Positions 25,519 through 34,490 of a stretch of DNA of 54,332 bases are shown piece after piece. Position 1 is the stretch's first letter; every line of letters begins with the position of its first letter. The notes beneath the pieces were generated by a model. It was not told where the DNA came from, ran no database searches, and saw nothing but the letters and a program-made list of their open reading frames with translations. Source of the DNA: Stenotrophomonas sepilia (GTDB lineage: Bacteria; Pseudomonadota; Gammaproteobacteria; Xanthomonadales; Xanthomonadaceae); contig NZ_LXXZ01000076.1 in NCBI RefSeq assembly GCF_003244875.1, positions 1-54,332 on the forward strand. Reading direction: 5' to 3'. The position numbers were made by a program, and so were the translations under genes.

Positions 25519-26177
25519 AGTTCCGCGGTACTGCTGCGGAACCCGCTGAACACCGATTCCGCAGCAAATCCCACGCCGCCCAGCAGCACGCCGAAATACA
25601 CCACCGTTGCCACCACGAAACCATAACCGGCCGCCACCGCCGCGCCATCGCGCTGGATGAAGCCAATCGCAAACGACATCAGCGCCAATGCCGGCAGCGT
25701 GTTGCTGAAGGGTATCGGCCCGGCCGGCGCCATCAACAGCAGGGTCGCGAACACCAGCATCAGGTTGTTCAGGCGCATCATCTTCTTCGAGCGCACCATC
25801 ACCGCCAGCCGCATCGGCCGCGACAGCCGCTCCATGCGGTGCACCCATTTCAGCGCACGGCCGAGGTTGGTCTTCAGCTTGTCGGTGGCGATCTCGCGGC
25901 GGGCCAGCTTCTGTGGCACCCACAGCGGGCGGTTGCGCACCCGGCTCAGGCCGATCAGCAGGATCGAGGCGCCAAACACCGTACTCAGCCCGGGAATCGA
26001 CACCGGAATGATGAAGATGGCCGAGAGCAGGATCACGATCAGCAGCAGGCCCTCATCGCCCAGCGCGCTGAGCAGGGTGCCGACGCTCACCTGGTCGCCG
26101 GGCAGCTCGTCGATCATCTGTTCGATCTGCTGGGCCAGGGGCGCGCTGTCATTGGTTTCGGGGGCACGGTAGGTCAT
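25515..26177 (-). CDS. exoD: ExoD-family membrane protein
   Basis: 220 aa. The conserved ExoD blocks are visible: a polar start, then LLLIVILLSAIFIIPVSIPGLSTVFG, a long cytoplasmic-type loop with WVPQKLARREI, and the paired hydrophobic end PFSNTLPALALMSFAIGFIQRDG. In Rhizobium ExoD affects exopolysaccharide production; in gammaproteobacteria the role is not defined. I used ATG 26177 (MTYRAP); a TTG three codons upstream is possible. The stop codon lies inside a SMAG repeat arm. It is transcribed divergently from the HAD phosphatase gene. Confidence 0.85.
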   Translation of the reverse strand: MTYRAPETNDSAPLAQQIEQMIDELPGDQVSVGTLLSALGDEGLLLIVILLSAIFIIPVSIPGLSTVFGASILLIGLSRVRNRPLWVPQKLARREIATDKLKTNLGRALKWVHRMERLSRPMRLAVMVRSKKMMRLNNLMLVFATLLLMAPAGPIPFSNTLPALALMSFAIGFIQRDGAAVAAGYGFVVATVVYFGVLLGGVGFAAESVFSGFRSSTAEL

Positions 26178-26326
26178 GCGTCGCAAGGTTCTTCAGGGAA
26201 GGGCGGTCAACGGGCCGTCCTGCGGTGGGGGACGCACAGGCTCCCGCAGTATCCCGGCCAACGTGGGCAAAGAGGTGAACCGGGCATGAGGGGGTAAACT
26301 GGCGTGCCCCGCACGAGTTGAACGCA

Positions 26327-27160
26327 ATGGACATGGGCCGCCGGCAATCGACCATCGAACTGGTCGCCATCGACATGGATGGCACGCTGCTGGACACGTC
26401 GCACCAGCTCACCGCACGCGCTCGGCAGGCCATCGCGCAGGCGCGCGCACTGGGCGTGCACATCGTGCTGACCAGTGGCCGCCCGGTCCCCGGCCTGGCG
26501 CCGTACCTGCACGAGCTCGGCATCAACGGCAACGACGACTACTGCATCGCCTGCAATGGCGGCCTGGTGCAGCGCATCGGCACGCGCGAAACCGTGGTCG
26601 AGTATCCGCTCAGCTTCGACGACTTCCTGTTCTGCGAGCAGGTCGCCCGCGACCTGGGCGTGCACTTCCAGGCGCTGGACAGCCGGCGCATGTACACGCC
26701 CAACCAGGACATCAGCTACTACACCGTGGCCGACTCGCATCTCTCGCGGATGCCGCTGTCGTACCGCCGCGTGGAGGACATGGATCCATCGATGTCCTTC
26801 ATCAAGCTGATGATGATCGACGCGCCGGACGTGCTGGATGCCGCCATCGCGCGCCTGCCGAGCGAACTGACCGAGCGCTTCGCGGTACTGAAGAGCGCGC
26901 CGTTCTTCCTGGAAGTGTTCGACCACCGCGCCGGCAAGGGCCCGAGCCTGCAGAAGCTGGCCGAGCACCTGGGCATCGACCGTGCCAACGTGATGGCCAT
27001 CGGCGACCAGGAGAACGACCTGACCATGCTGCAGTACGCCGGCACCAGCGTGGCGATGGGCAATGCCATCGACGCGGTGAAGGCGGTGGCGCGGTTCGGG
27101 ACCACCAGCAATGCCGACGAAGGCGTGGCACGTGCCATTGAGCGCTTCGTCCTGCAATGA
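26327..27160 (+). CDS. Cof-type HAD-IIB sugar phosphatase (YidA-like)
   Basis: 277 aa. Motif I DMDGTLLD (nucleophile and acid Asp) near residue 15, motif II LTSGR, motif III Lys in AGKGPSLQKL, and motif IV GDQENDLTML are all present. The large C2B cap lies between motifs II and III. Cytoplasmic sugar-phosphate or cofactor phosphatase; YidA acts on several sugar phosphates, but specificity is not predictable. ATG 26327 was chosen over TTG 26318 and ATG 26333; the ribosome site is weak for all three. The immunity-like gene follows after 13 bases but has unlike base composition. Confidence 0.9.
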   Translation: MDMGRRQSTIELVAIDMDGTLLDTSHQLTARARQAIAQARALGVHIVLTSGRPVPGLAPYLHELGINGNDDYCIACNGGLVQRIGTRETVVEYPLSFDDFLFCEQVARDLGVHFQALDSRRMYTPNQDISYYTVADSHLSRMPLSYRRVEDMDPSMSFIKLMMIDAPDVLDAAIARLPSELTERFAVLKSAPFFLEVFDHRAGKGPSLQKLAEHLGIDRANVMAIGDQENDLTMLQYAGTSVAMGNAIDAVKAVARFGTTSNADEGVARAIERFVLQ

Positions 27161-27173
27161 TCGGACGCACATC

Positions 27174-27461
27174 ATGAGCTGGACTTTGATGATGTTTGCT
27201 CAGTCCTTCGCCAACGAGCGGTTGTCGGCGCAAGTTTTCTCCGAGTCCTACATCGAGCTATGGAAGATCGAGCGGGATCTCGACTTGCCGGCTTTGGATG
27301 ACGTAGCGCTTTCAACGTGCCTGTCCAGCATCTTCTGTGCTGCTGACATGTATTGCGACGAAGATGTAGATCGCCATGCGTATGAGCTTGATGCCGCCCA
27401 GCTGCATGCTGCCGTTGTGGCTCTGATCGATGAGTGGAAGCAGTCCACGACTGCTCGCTAG
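27174..27461 (+). CDS. Orphan colicin-D-type immunity protein (Colicin_immun family)
   Basis: 95 aa, acidic, all-helical in appearance. The order of motifs (FAQSFANERLSAQVFSESYI, ELWKIERD, LSSIFCAADMYCDE, YELDAAQLHAAVVALI) is that of the colicin-D-like immunity family. These bind and neutralise tRNA-cleaving bacteriocin domains in the cytoplasm. No toxin gene is adjacent. G+C is visibly lower than in the flanking genes, a sign of transfer. It could protect against bacteriocins of neighbours or be the remnant of a toxin module. About 280 bases after it (27462-27742) show nothing recognisable. Confidence 0.72.
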   Translation: MSWTLMMFAQSFANERLSAQVFSESYIELWKIERDLDLPALDDVALSTCLSSIFCAADMYCDEDVDRHAYELDAAQLHAAVVALIDEWKQSTTAR

Positions 27462-27742
27462 CCTGGCTTGGATGTATACCTGCGTATAGCCCATACATCC
27501 CCATCACCATCTGCGCTGTACCACGGTGCAATGGCGGATGCGGCAGTGCGATGCAAGAATTTCGCACGTCGAAATCACTCCATCGAATTTTGAGGCAGAG
27601 GATCGTCTTCCTCTGCTGACCGTCGCGCACCGCGCCGTCACTCCCTCAACGCAATCGCACCGCCAGCCAGGGTACCGACACCGGTGCTGCAACGCGCTGG
27701 GCGTGCGCCTGCGCCGCTCTCTCCCTGCACCTGGATCTGCCC

Positions 27743-30061
27743 ATGAACACCCCACCCACGACGCGCCTTGCCCTGGCCATCATCGCGGCCATCACCACAC
27801 CTGCGTACGCCGCAGAAACGCACGACGCCGCGCTCGACACGCCCACCACGCTCAACGCCCTGCAGGTCATCGCCACACCGCGCGGTGCGGCCGTGGCACC
27901 GACCCAGGTGGTTGGTCCCAACCGCTACATCATCAAGGCCGAAGACCTCGACGCGATGGTCACCGGCAACAACGGCTTGGCCATGCTCAAGCAGGTGCCG
28001 GGCGCCAGCTACACCGCCACCGACGGGCTGGGCCTGGATATCTCGGCCACCAGCCTGTTCGTGCGCGGCTTCCGCATGAATGAAATGGGCATCACCTTCG
28101 AGGGCGTGCCGCTGAACGACAACGGCTTCCTCTCGCTTACCGGCACCAGCGTGGTGAACGTGGGCGTGCCCGATGGCATCGGCGCGATCACGGTCAGCCC
28201 TGGCGGCGCACCGGTCGGCGTGTTCTCCAGCAGCGTCAACGGCGGCAGCCTGGAATACCGCCTGCGCGACCTGCAGGACACGCCCAGCCTGCGCGTGAAG
28301 CAGGGTGTGGGCAGCAACAACACGTTGGTCACCACCGTATCGGGGCAGACCGGCCAGCTCGGCGAGCAGGGCCCGAAAGTGCTGGTCGACCTGCAGCGCG
28401 TGTCCGCCGACAAGTATCAGGGCGAGGGCACGCAGAATTTCCTGCGCGGTGACCTGAAGCTGCAGCAGGACGTCGCCTGGGGCGATGTCACCGTGTTCCT
28501 GTCCGACAGCAAGGCCAAGGTCTGGGGCTACAACAACATCTCCTTCGACATGATCCGCAAGCTGGGCTGGAAGGCCGACATCTTCTATTCCGATTATGCG
28601 TGGGCGTGGTACGTGGCCTCGCCGGAAAACGCGGACAAATCCTGCGGCGCCTACACCTGCGGTGAGCTGTCCGAACTGATTCCGTACGACACCGGCCAGA
28701 CCACCCGCGACCGCGTGTCATCGATCAACCATCGCTTCCAGATCACCCCGGCGCTGAGTGGCAACGTGCAGCTGTACAACGCCAACAGCCACACCCAGGC
28801 CACGCTGACCGACCCGACCGTACCGTCGCCCAACGGCGCACCGTTCTCCGAACAGGTACAGACGCCGGGCCTCAACCGCCTGGGCAGCATGGTCAACCTG
28901 CAGTTCGAGACCGGCGCGCACACCTTCACCGCCGGCTTCTGGCAGGAGAAGAGCAAGGCTGCGGCCAAGACCGAGTGGTACCAGCAGCCACTGCTGGGCG
29001 AGGGCCCGCCGCTGAAGGCCACCGGTCCGTTCGATGTGTACGGTCCCGCGTTCAAGACCGACAACGCATCGAGCTGGGTGACCCGCTCGCGCCAGTTCTA
29101 CCTGCAGGACGACATCGTGTTGAACGACACGCTGAAGCTGGGTGTCGGCTTCAAGGCCGTGGACTTCCGCACCCGCGGTGGCGGCCTGGGTGATGCCAAG
29201 GACCGGCCGGTGAACGGCACGCTGCGCGCGAAGAGCAACTTCCTGCCGCACGTCTCGCTGTTCTGGAGCCCGACCGAATCCACCGATGCCTTCATCGACC
29301 TGGCCAATACCATGAACGGCTATCGCGTCGCTCAGCGCGGCAACATCGGTTACACCGCCTCGGCGTGGACCATCACCGACCAGGAAGAGTTCGACCGCGT
29401 AGCGGGTACCCTGCGTCCGGAAAAGAACTGGAACCTCACCGTGGGTGCATCGCATCGCTTCGACCGGCTGACGATCACCGGCGACGTGTTCTACAACGAC
29501 ATCCGCAACCGCCTGCTGTCGGCCGCCATCGGCACCCAGTTCGCACAGATCAACACCGTGCGGTTGATGCCGAAGATGCACGTGATCGGTGCCGACCTTG
29601 GCACCACCGCCGACCTCACCGACCACCTGCAGTTCTACCAGGGCGTGGCCGTGGCCCGTTCGTACTACGACAGCGATTTCGCGGTGGGTGACACGGTGTA
29701 CCCGATCAAGGGCAACGCCCAGCCGGGCTACCCACAGATCTCGCTGGTCAGCGACCTGTCCGCCCACTTCGGTGACTGGCGTTTCGGTGCCACCAGCACC
29801 TCGTACCTGCGCCAGCCCTTCACCTACGAGAACGACATCCGCGTGCCCACGTTCTGGCAGGTCAACACCTATGCTGCGTATCGATTCGGTGCGGACAGCC
29901 CAGTGCCCGGGCTGGAGCTGCGGCTGGACGTGAGCAACCTGTTCAATCGCCACAACATCGGCACCGCCACCATCGCCGGCTCGTCGTTCTCGGGGGACTA
30001 CCAGACCCTGCAGCGCAGCGCGCCACGGCAGCTGATGTTCAGTACCTCGATGGCGTTCTGA
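27743..30061 (+). CDS. TonB-dependent receptor
   Basis: 772 aa. Signal peptide MNTPPTTRLALAIIAAITTPAYAA, then a short N-terminal stretch with the TonB-box-like LNALQVIATP (about residues 37-46). The plug region (SLFVRGFRMNEMGITFEGVPLND, GSLEYRL) and barrel strands follow, with a Cys pair in SCGAYTCGE in a loop. The receptor ends in SMAF with the usual terminal Phe. The plug has the VRGFRMNEMG type found in ferri-siderophore-like and xanthomonad receptors of unknown ligand. It is a single gene; no enzyme or regulator is next to it, and no clear Fur box was found by eye. Confidence 0.92.
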   Translation: MNTPPTTRLALAIIAAITTPAYAAETHDAALDTPTTLNALQVIATPRGAAVAPTQVVGPNRYIIKAEDLDAMVTGNNGLAMLKQVPGASYTATDGLGLDISATSLFVRGFRMNEMGITFEGVPLNDNGFLSLTGTSVVNVGVPDGIGAITVSPGGAPVGVFSSSVNGGSLEYRLRDLQDTPSLRVKQGVGSNNTLVTTVSGQTGQLGEQGPKVLVDLQRVSADKYQGEGTQNFLRGDLKLQQDVAWGDVTVFLSDSKAKVWGYNNISFDMIRKLGWKADIFYSDYAWAWYVASPENADKSCGAYTCGELSELIPYDTGQTTRDRVSSINHRFQITPALSGNVQLYNANSHTQATLTDPTVPSPNGAPFSEQVQTPGLNRLGSMVNLQFETGAHTFTAGFWQEKSKAAAKTEWYQQPLLGEGPPLKATGPFDVYGPAFKTDNASSWVTRSRQFYLQDDIVLNDTLKLGVGFKAVDFRTRGGGLGDAKDRPVNGTLRAKSNFLPHVSLFWSPTESTDAFIDLANTMNGYRVAQRGNIGYTASAWTITDQEEFDRVAGTLRPEKNWNLTVGASHRFDRLTITGDVFYNDIRNRLLSAAIGTQFAQINTVRLMPKMHVIGADLGTTADLTDHLQFYQGVAVARSYYDSDFAVGDTVYPIKGNAQPGYPQISLVSDLSAHFGDWRFGATSTSYLRQPFTYENDIRVPTFWQVNTYAAYRFGADSPVPGLELRLDVSNLFNRHNIGTATIAGSSFSGDYQTLQRSAPRQLMFSTSMAF

Positions 30062-30134
30062 CCCCCTAGAAACGCCCAAACCCCGCCTTGCGCAATCAAC
30101 AGGGATTTTCTGGCGGCGACGCAAGGTTCCCACA

Positions 30135-30521
30135 ATGTTGCTGGGTCATCCTGTGCGCATGGCACAGCAGACCCCGCCAACCCGGTTGTTCGGCATCCGA
30201 GGCCCAGGACGGCCCCGGCAGGCGCCGTCCGTGGCACCTGTGATCGACCTGCAGGCCGAGTACCAGTTCTGGCACGTCTACGAACGCGTGGTCCGCCCGC
30301 TGCCCGGCGGTGGGCTGCGCCGGGCCTGGCTGGTGTGCCAGAAGGTGTACCGGGACCGGTGGCAGCACCCGCACGACAGCGACGAGGCGGCGTTGTCGCG
30401 GGTGTTGTTCGGCGGGAACATGACGGCTGGCCGGGCATCGGAGCTGGCGGAGCTGCACGCGCTGGTCAGCCGTCGGGTGGCGTCGCTGGCGAGGCGGGGA
30501 CGGGTGCATTCGGCAGCCTGA
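30135..30521 (+). CDS. Hypothetical small basic protein
   Basis: 128 aa (120 if ATG 30159 is used). Pro/Arg-rich first 35 residues, then a Trp/Tyr-containing helical part (EYQFWHVYERVVRP, AWLVCQKVYRDRW) and a helical C-terminus with an Arg-rich end. AAGG stands 9 bases before ATG 30135. No signal peptide. I recognise no family. Confidence 0.5.
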   Translation: MLLGHPVRMAQQTPPTRLFGIRGPGRPRQAPSVAPVIDLQAEYQFWHVYERVVRPLPGGGLRRAWLVCQKVYRDRWQHPHDSDEAALSRVLFGGNMTAGRASELAELHALVSRRVASLARRGRVHSAA

Positions 30522-30533
30522 TGCCTGCCCTTG

Positions 30534-30621
30534 GTGGGGTCGACTGTTAGTCGACCGCTCTTCGCATCTACCTCTCAGAAGGCCGCGCTTCGCGCGAGAG
30601 TCGACCAACGGTCGACTCTAC
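30534..30621. repeat. SMAG-like inverted dimer (GTGG variant)
   Basis: GTGGGGTCGACTGTTAGTCGAC opens one arm; GGTCGACTCTAC closes the other. The head is GTGG instead of GTAG. The dimer ends 24 bases from the comM stop. Confidence 0.7.
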
Positions 30622-30645
30622 CAATAGCCAACCCGACCGGCATTT

Positions 30646-32145
30646 CTAAGGCTTTCCCCGGTCCAACTGCCGATAGCCGATCGCTTCAGCCAGATGCGCC
30701 GTCTGGATCACCTCGCAACCCGCCAGATCCGCAATCGTGCGCGCCACCCGCAGAATCCGGTGCATCGCACGTGCGGAAAGCTGCAGACGCTCGATGGCCT
30801 GCTCCAGCATGTCCTGATCACCCTCGCTCAGTCGGGTACACGTCCGCAGCGCCGCTGGCGGGAGATGCGCATTGAGCCCGCCACGCGCCTGCTGCCGGGC
30901 ATGGGCGGCTTCCACCCGTGCACGTACCGCAGCACTGGGCTCACCCAGTGGCGTGCTCTCCCGCAACTCCACTGCGTCCATACGCGCCACACTGATATGC
31001 AGGTCGATGCGGTCCAGCAGCGGGCCAGAAACCCGCGCACGGTAGCGGTTGATGCGATCATCACTGCACAGGCAGCGGTTACTGCGGTCGCCGGCCCAGC
31101 CGCAGGGGCAGGGATTCATCGCCGCCACCAGCTGGAATCGCGCCGGATACTGCACGCTGCGTGCCGCGCGGGCGATGCGGATGTGGCCGGATTCCAGCGG
31201 CTCTCGCAGGGTTTCCAATGCACTGCGGTTCCACTCTGGAAGCTCATCCAGGAACAGCACGCCGTGATGGGCCAGCGAGATCTCACCGGGGCAGGGCGGG
31301 TTGCCGCCGCCCACCAGCGCCGCCGCACTGGCACTGTGATGTGGCGCCCGGAAGGGCCGCTGCCGCCACCGTCTTGGGTCCAGCCCTTCGCCACTCACCG
31401 ACGCAATCGCGGCCAGCTGCAACGCCTCGGCTTCCTCGGTGTCCGGCAACAGACTGGGCAGGCGTGAGGCCAATAGCGTCTTGCCGCAGCCAGGGCTGCC
31501 GATCAGCAATAAATGGTGCCCACCGGCGGCCGCCACTTCCAACGCGCGCCGCGCATGCGCTTGCCCGCGCACGTCGGCCAGATCGGGCAGTGGCAACGGC
31601 GTCGTGTTTACGCGCTCCACGGACGGCAACAGGCGCGGATTGCCCAACCCGGCGCAGCACTCCAGCAGCGTGCGCGCCACACGTACATCGGCGTGCTCGG
31701 CCAGGGCCGCCTCGGCGGCATTGCCCGGCGGCACCACCAAGATGCGCCCGGCATCAGCCGCCGCAATCGCCGCCGGCAGCGCGCCGGCCACCGGCCTCAG
31801 CTCGCCGGTCAGGCCAAGCTCACCCAGGAACTCGTATTGCAGCAGCGACTGCGGATCGATCTGGCCACTGGCTGCCAGAATGCCCAACGCGATGGCCAGG
31901 TCGTAACGCCCGCCTTCCTTGGGCAGGTCAGCGGGCGCGAGGTTGAGCGTGATGCGTCGCTGCGGAAAGTCGAAGCGCGCGCAAAGAAGGGCGGCACGCA
32001 CGCGCTCACGGGATTCACGCACGCTGGTCTCGGCCAGGCCGACAATCTGGGTGGCGGGCAGGCCACCGGAGAGATGCACTTCCACCCGCACCAGCGGGGC
32101 ATCGACCCCGGCGCGGGCACGGCTGTGGACCAGCGCCAGGCTCAT
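30646..32145 (-). CDS. comM: YifB/ComM-family Mg-chelatase-like AAA ATPase
   Basis: 499 aa. N-terminal Lon-protease-like S5 domain (LVRVEVHLSGGLPATQIVGLAETSV), Walker A GSPGCGKT (residues 216-223), Walker B in GVLFLDELPEW, a CxCG zinc-type motif (NPCPCGWAGD...CLC), and a C-terminal helical Mg-chelatase domain ending in the LAEAIGYRQL signature. ComM is a branch-migration helicase that promotes integration of DNA during natural transformation. AGGAAA precedes ATG 32145. In Pseudomonas this gene lies near ubiK and glnK; here about 7 kb of accessory DNA separates them. Confidence 0.95.
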   Translation of the reverse strand: MSLALVHSRARAGVDAPLVRVEVHLSGGLPATQIVGLAETSVRESRERVRAALLCARFDFPQRRITLNLAPADLPKEGGRYDLAIALGILAASGQIDPQSLLQYEFLGELGLTGELRPVAGALPAAIAAADAGRILVVPPGNAAEAALAEHADVRVARTLLECCAGLGNPRLLPSVERVNTTPLPLPDLADVRGQAHARRALEVAAAGGHHLLLIGSPGCGKTLLASRLPSLLPDTEEAEALQLAAIASVSGEGLDPRRWRQRPFRAPHHSASAAALVGGGNPPCPGEISLAHHGVLFLDELPEWNRSALETLREPLESGHIRIARAARSVQYPARFQLVAAMNPCPCGWAGDRSNRCLCSDDRINRYRARVSGPLLDRIDLHISVARMDAVELRESTPLGEPSAAVRARVEAAHARQQARGGLNAHLPPAALRTCTRLSEGDQDMLEQAIERLQLSARAMHRILRVARTIADLAGCEVIQTAHLAEAIGYRQLDRGKP

Positions 32146-32472
32146 GTGTGGTTTCCTGCGGAGGGGCGCTTGATGGTGCGGCAGGCGTTCCGCGTGGGAT
32201 ATCGGGGATTTCAGGTGAAGCGGCTAGGGGGATTCCGGCAGACCGTTGGAGTGCGCCTGCGCGCTTCATAGCGGCCGGTGTCCGCGATCGAGTGTCGGAA
32301 CTCAACCGATATGACGTGGAACAACGCCGGGGAATAGGCCGTTGCCGCTCGCCCGGGCCGGCCTTTCACCTCACTGGATCTGCGCCCAGGAGACTGCGGA
32401 AATCCAAGAAAATTCCCCATGAAGTGCTTTTCGTACAGGCATTTACATTTCACCAGAACTACACACATTTAC
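32146..32472. other. Intergenic stretch, left edge of accessory region
   Basis: About 330 bases upstream of comM with no recognisable gene or repeat. It becomes AT-richer after 32395, just before the promoter of the predicted small RNA. Confidence 0.5.
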
Positions 32473-32501
32473 TTGAAGGTAAGCAAAAGGGGCGCTAAAA
32501 T
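32473..32501 (+). promoter_or_regulatory. Sigma-70-type promoter of the Abi-associated RNA
   Basis: TTGAAG (32473-32478) and TAAAAT (32496-32501) with an exact 17-base spacer. The predicted start is near 32508. Confidence 0.65.
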
Positions 32502-32507
32502 TCACCC

Positions 32508-32570
32508 AACACACCCGCCAAGCCTCTGACGCGCTAGTTCGCGACATGCTCAAATTGGCGGGTTTTTTTT
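32508..32570 (+). ncRNA. Predicted structured small RNA upstream of the Abi gene
   Basis: About 63 bases. ACCCGCCAA (32513-32521) pairs perfectly with TTGGCGGGT (32555-32563), followed by a run of eight T. The enclosed 33 bases hold an inner hairpin CGCG-CTAGTT-CGCG (32530-32543). It has its own promoter, and the Abi start codon is only 20 bases after the T-run, so the unit looks like a small RNA placed directly before abi, as described for AbiF genes. The match to the published abiF RNA motif has not been tested. Confidence 0.6.
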
Positions 32571-32590
32571 GCCTGCTGATTGGAGTCGGG

Positions 32591-33496
32591 ATGACCCGCT
32601 ACCGCAAACCGCCCCTGTCGATTCAGGAACAGTTGGATCTGCTCCAGCAGCGCGGGCTTGCCATTGGTGATACCGCCAATGCCAATCGATACCTGCAGCG
32701 TGTCGGCTACTATCGTCTTATGGGCTATCTCTACACACAGCGCATGCCCGGTAGCGACAATTTCCGCGATCAAGCGACATTCGAAGAAGCGATAAGCCTC
32801 TATGAGTTCGATAGAGCGCTTAGAGACCTGGTGATGGAGGCCGTCGGCCATATCGAGGTCGCAACGCGGACCGTGCTCACGTACCACTTTGCGCATGCGA
32901 GCGGCGCCTTCGGCCATCTGGAAGCGTGTAATCTGACCTTCGCTGGACAGGAGCATGCAGATTGGCTGGATGGCGTCGAAAGTGAAGTGGTGCGCTCCAG
33001 GGAGACGTTCATTCGGCACTACCGGGACAAGTACACCTCACCGGCGTTTCCCAAAGTACCGGTTTGGATGGCAACGGAAGTCATGTCGCTGGGGTCGCTC
33101 TCCCGCCTCTACAAAGCGCTTCGTACCCGTGAGCAGAAAGCTGTTGCGGGTGAGATGGGCCTGGCAGCCCCCGTCTTCGCGAACTGGCTGCATGTCACCA
33201 GCGTGGCGCGAAACGTCGTTGCACATCACAGCAGGCTTTGGAACAAGGAGCTCGGTGTTTCGGCGGTTCGTCCTCGGTCGGCGGGATGGTCTGAACATGA
33301 GGCACCGTATGCGCCGAACCGCTCCTTCTTTCTGTTGCTCCTGCTTCGCAAACTTCTGGAAGCGACAACCGCTGATTCCAAGGATTGGCGTGAACGTGTC
33401 GATGCCCACCTCGCGGCTGGCCTGACGAACGAAGTTCGAGTGAAGAGCCTCGGGGCTGCGGCAGGATGGCAGGGGCACCGCCTGTGGCGCGGGTGA
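32591..33496 (+). CDS. Abi_2 (AbiD/AbiF-like) abortive-infection HEPN protein
   Basis: 301 aa. The N-terminus is typical of Abi_2 proteins (YRKPPLSIQEQLDLLQQRGL, RYLQRVGYYRLMGYLY). Two HEPN-type motifs are visible: ALRDLVMEAVGHIEVATR with R93 and H99, and RNVVAH (R207, H212, RX4H) followed by HSRLWN. Such proteins are thought to be RNases that stop growth on phage infection. ATG 32591 has GGAG 5 bases upstream; the longer frame from 32546 would begin inside the terminator of the small RNA, so I reject it. No methylase or antitoxin protein is adjacent, pointing to the RNA as the control element. Confidence 0.85.
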   Translation: MTRYRKPPLSIQEQLDLLQQRGLAIGDTANANRYLQRVGYYRLMGYLYTQRMPGSDNFRDQATFEEAISLYEFDRALRDLVMEAVGHIEVATRTVLTYHFAHASGAFGHLEACNLTFAGQEHADWLDGVESEVVRSRETFIRHYRDKYTSPAFPKVPVWMATEVMSLGSLSRLYKALRTREQKAVAGEMGLAAPVFANWLHVTSVARNVVAHHSRLWNKELGVSAVRPRSAGWSEHEAPYAPNRSFFLLLLLRKLLEATTADSKDWRERVDAHLAAGLTNEVRVKSLGAAAGWQGHRLWRG

Positions 33497-33572
33497 GACC
33501 AGGAGTCGCCTTTGCTGTCGAGAGAGCTTTCGGTGGCTTCGTGTTATGGATGGCCGGTCGGGGGGATTCTCG

Positions 33573-34061
33573 TCAATCGCGGTGCGGCGCCCCAAGTAGA
33601 CACCGCTGCTCATCAGGCATCGCCCCATTGAAGCGCCCAAACCGCGCCTCAACCCACGAAGGCCCCGCACCTTCCACCAGCAACCGCCCCTGGCTCTGAT
33701 GCAGATCCAGCCAGCGCTCGAAGCTGGTGCGCAGACGCTCGATGTCCGGCGCCCGCCACCGTGCATCGGCGGGCATGCGGATCAGCACGCGCGAGGGCGC
33801 ATTCTCCACCTCCATCACCAGCACGCCCTTGCATCGGATCTCGAAGGACGTTGCTCTGGCATGGCGTGTATGCAGTTCAAAACCCTCGTGGGCCTTCGCG
33901 GTCACGAAGCCGAGCGCATCACTGTGCAGCAGGCGGTAATCGGCCGGCTGCAGCTTCTGGTAGGCCCACACCTGATCGCTCGCAGGCTCAGGCCACTCCA
34001 CCCACATCGCGCCGATCACCGCGATGCACACCGCCGCAGCGGCAAGGCCGTGCATCTTCAT
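33573..34061 (-). CDS. Hypothetical exported or membrane-anchored protein
   Basis: 162 aa. One N-terminal hydrophobic helix (HGLAAAAVCIAVIGAMWV) acts as signal or anchor. The remainder is an alpha/beta mixture with two Cys (RCKGVLVMEVEN and EQRCLLG). No known domain is recognised. It begins 43 bases before the start side of the neighbouring small gene and may be part of the same island. Confidence 0.55.
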   Translation of the reverse strand: MKMHGLAAAAVCIAVIGAMWVEWPEPASDQVWAYQKLQPADYRLLHSDALGFVTAKAHEGFELHTRHARATSFEIRCKGVLVMEVENAPSRVLIRMPADARWRAPDIERLRTSFERWLDLHQSQGRLLVEGAGPSWVEARFGRFNGAMPDEQRCLLGAPHRD

Positions 34062-34106
34062 TCGTCACCCCGCACACAGGCAGATAGGTCCGCGCCATAA
34101 GCGCGC

Positions 34107-34463
34107 TCAGTCCTTGGGTCGCATCCGCTCGTGGATGAAGGCGGTCAGCGCCAGATCGGCCATCACCAGCCCCTCCATCACCCGGTCGCCGACGTACTGC
34201 TCCGGCTCACCGTTCTGGCGCGTGCGCTCGGCCGCCAGCAGGATCTCCTGCACGATGCGCTGGCCGGTGAGCGCGCAGTCGGCGTCGGACAACGCCATCT
34301 GCCGGCTGCGTAGATGGTGCCGCTCGGGCCAAGGCTGGCCGTCGGCCGCAGCGCCCGCGCCGATGGCGTGCAGGATGGCGATGAGGCTGTTGGGGGCCAA
34401 GGCCGCAGCGGCCGAGGGCGCTTGCGGGATCGGGCGCGGGGGCGGGGAGTGCGGTGTGGTCAT
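34107..34463 (-). CDS. Small Pro-rich/helical protein with long structured leader
   Basis: 118 aa. Pro-rich first 20 residues, then helical segments (NSLIAILHAIGAGA, RIVQEILLAAERTR, VMEGLVMADLALTAFIHER). GGAG lies 8 bases before ATG 34463. The layout resembles short DUF3077/DUF6124-type proteins of pseudomonads, but I cannot confirm membership. The 5' leader (to about 34776) is full of inverted repeats, suggesting RNA-level control. No signal peptide. The longer frames upstream cross the hairpins and are not taken as coding. Confidence 0.55.
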   Translation of the reverse strand: MTTPHSPPPRPIPQAPSAAAALAPNSLIAILHAIGAGAAADGQPWPERHHLRSRQMALSDADCALTGQRIVQEILLAAERTRQNGEPEQYVGDRVMEGLVMADLALTAFIHERMRPKD

Positions 34464-34490
34464 GGCGGGCTCCGTGCATGCAGGCAGAAG

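Noticed and set aside
32546..32590. N-terminal extension of the Abi protein (MLKLAGFFCLLIG)
   Set aside because: The extension is encoded by the RNA terminator and its T-run. ATG 32591 has a proper ribosome site and starts the conserved domain.
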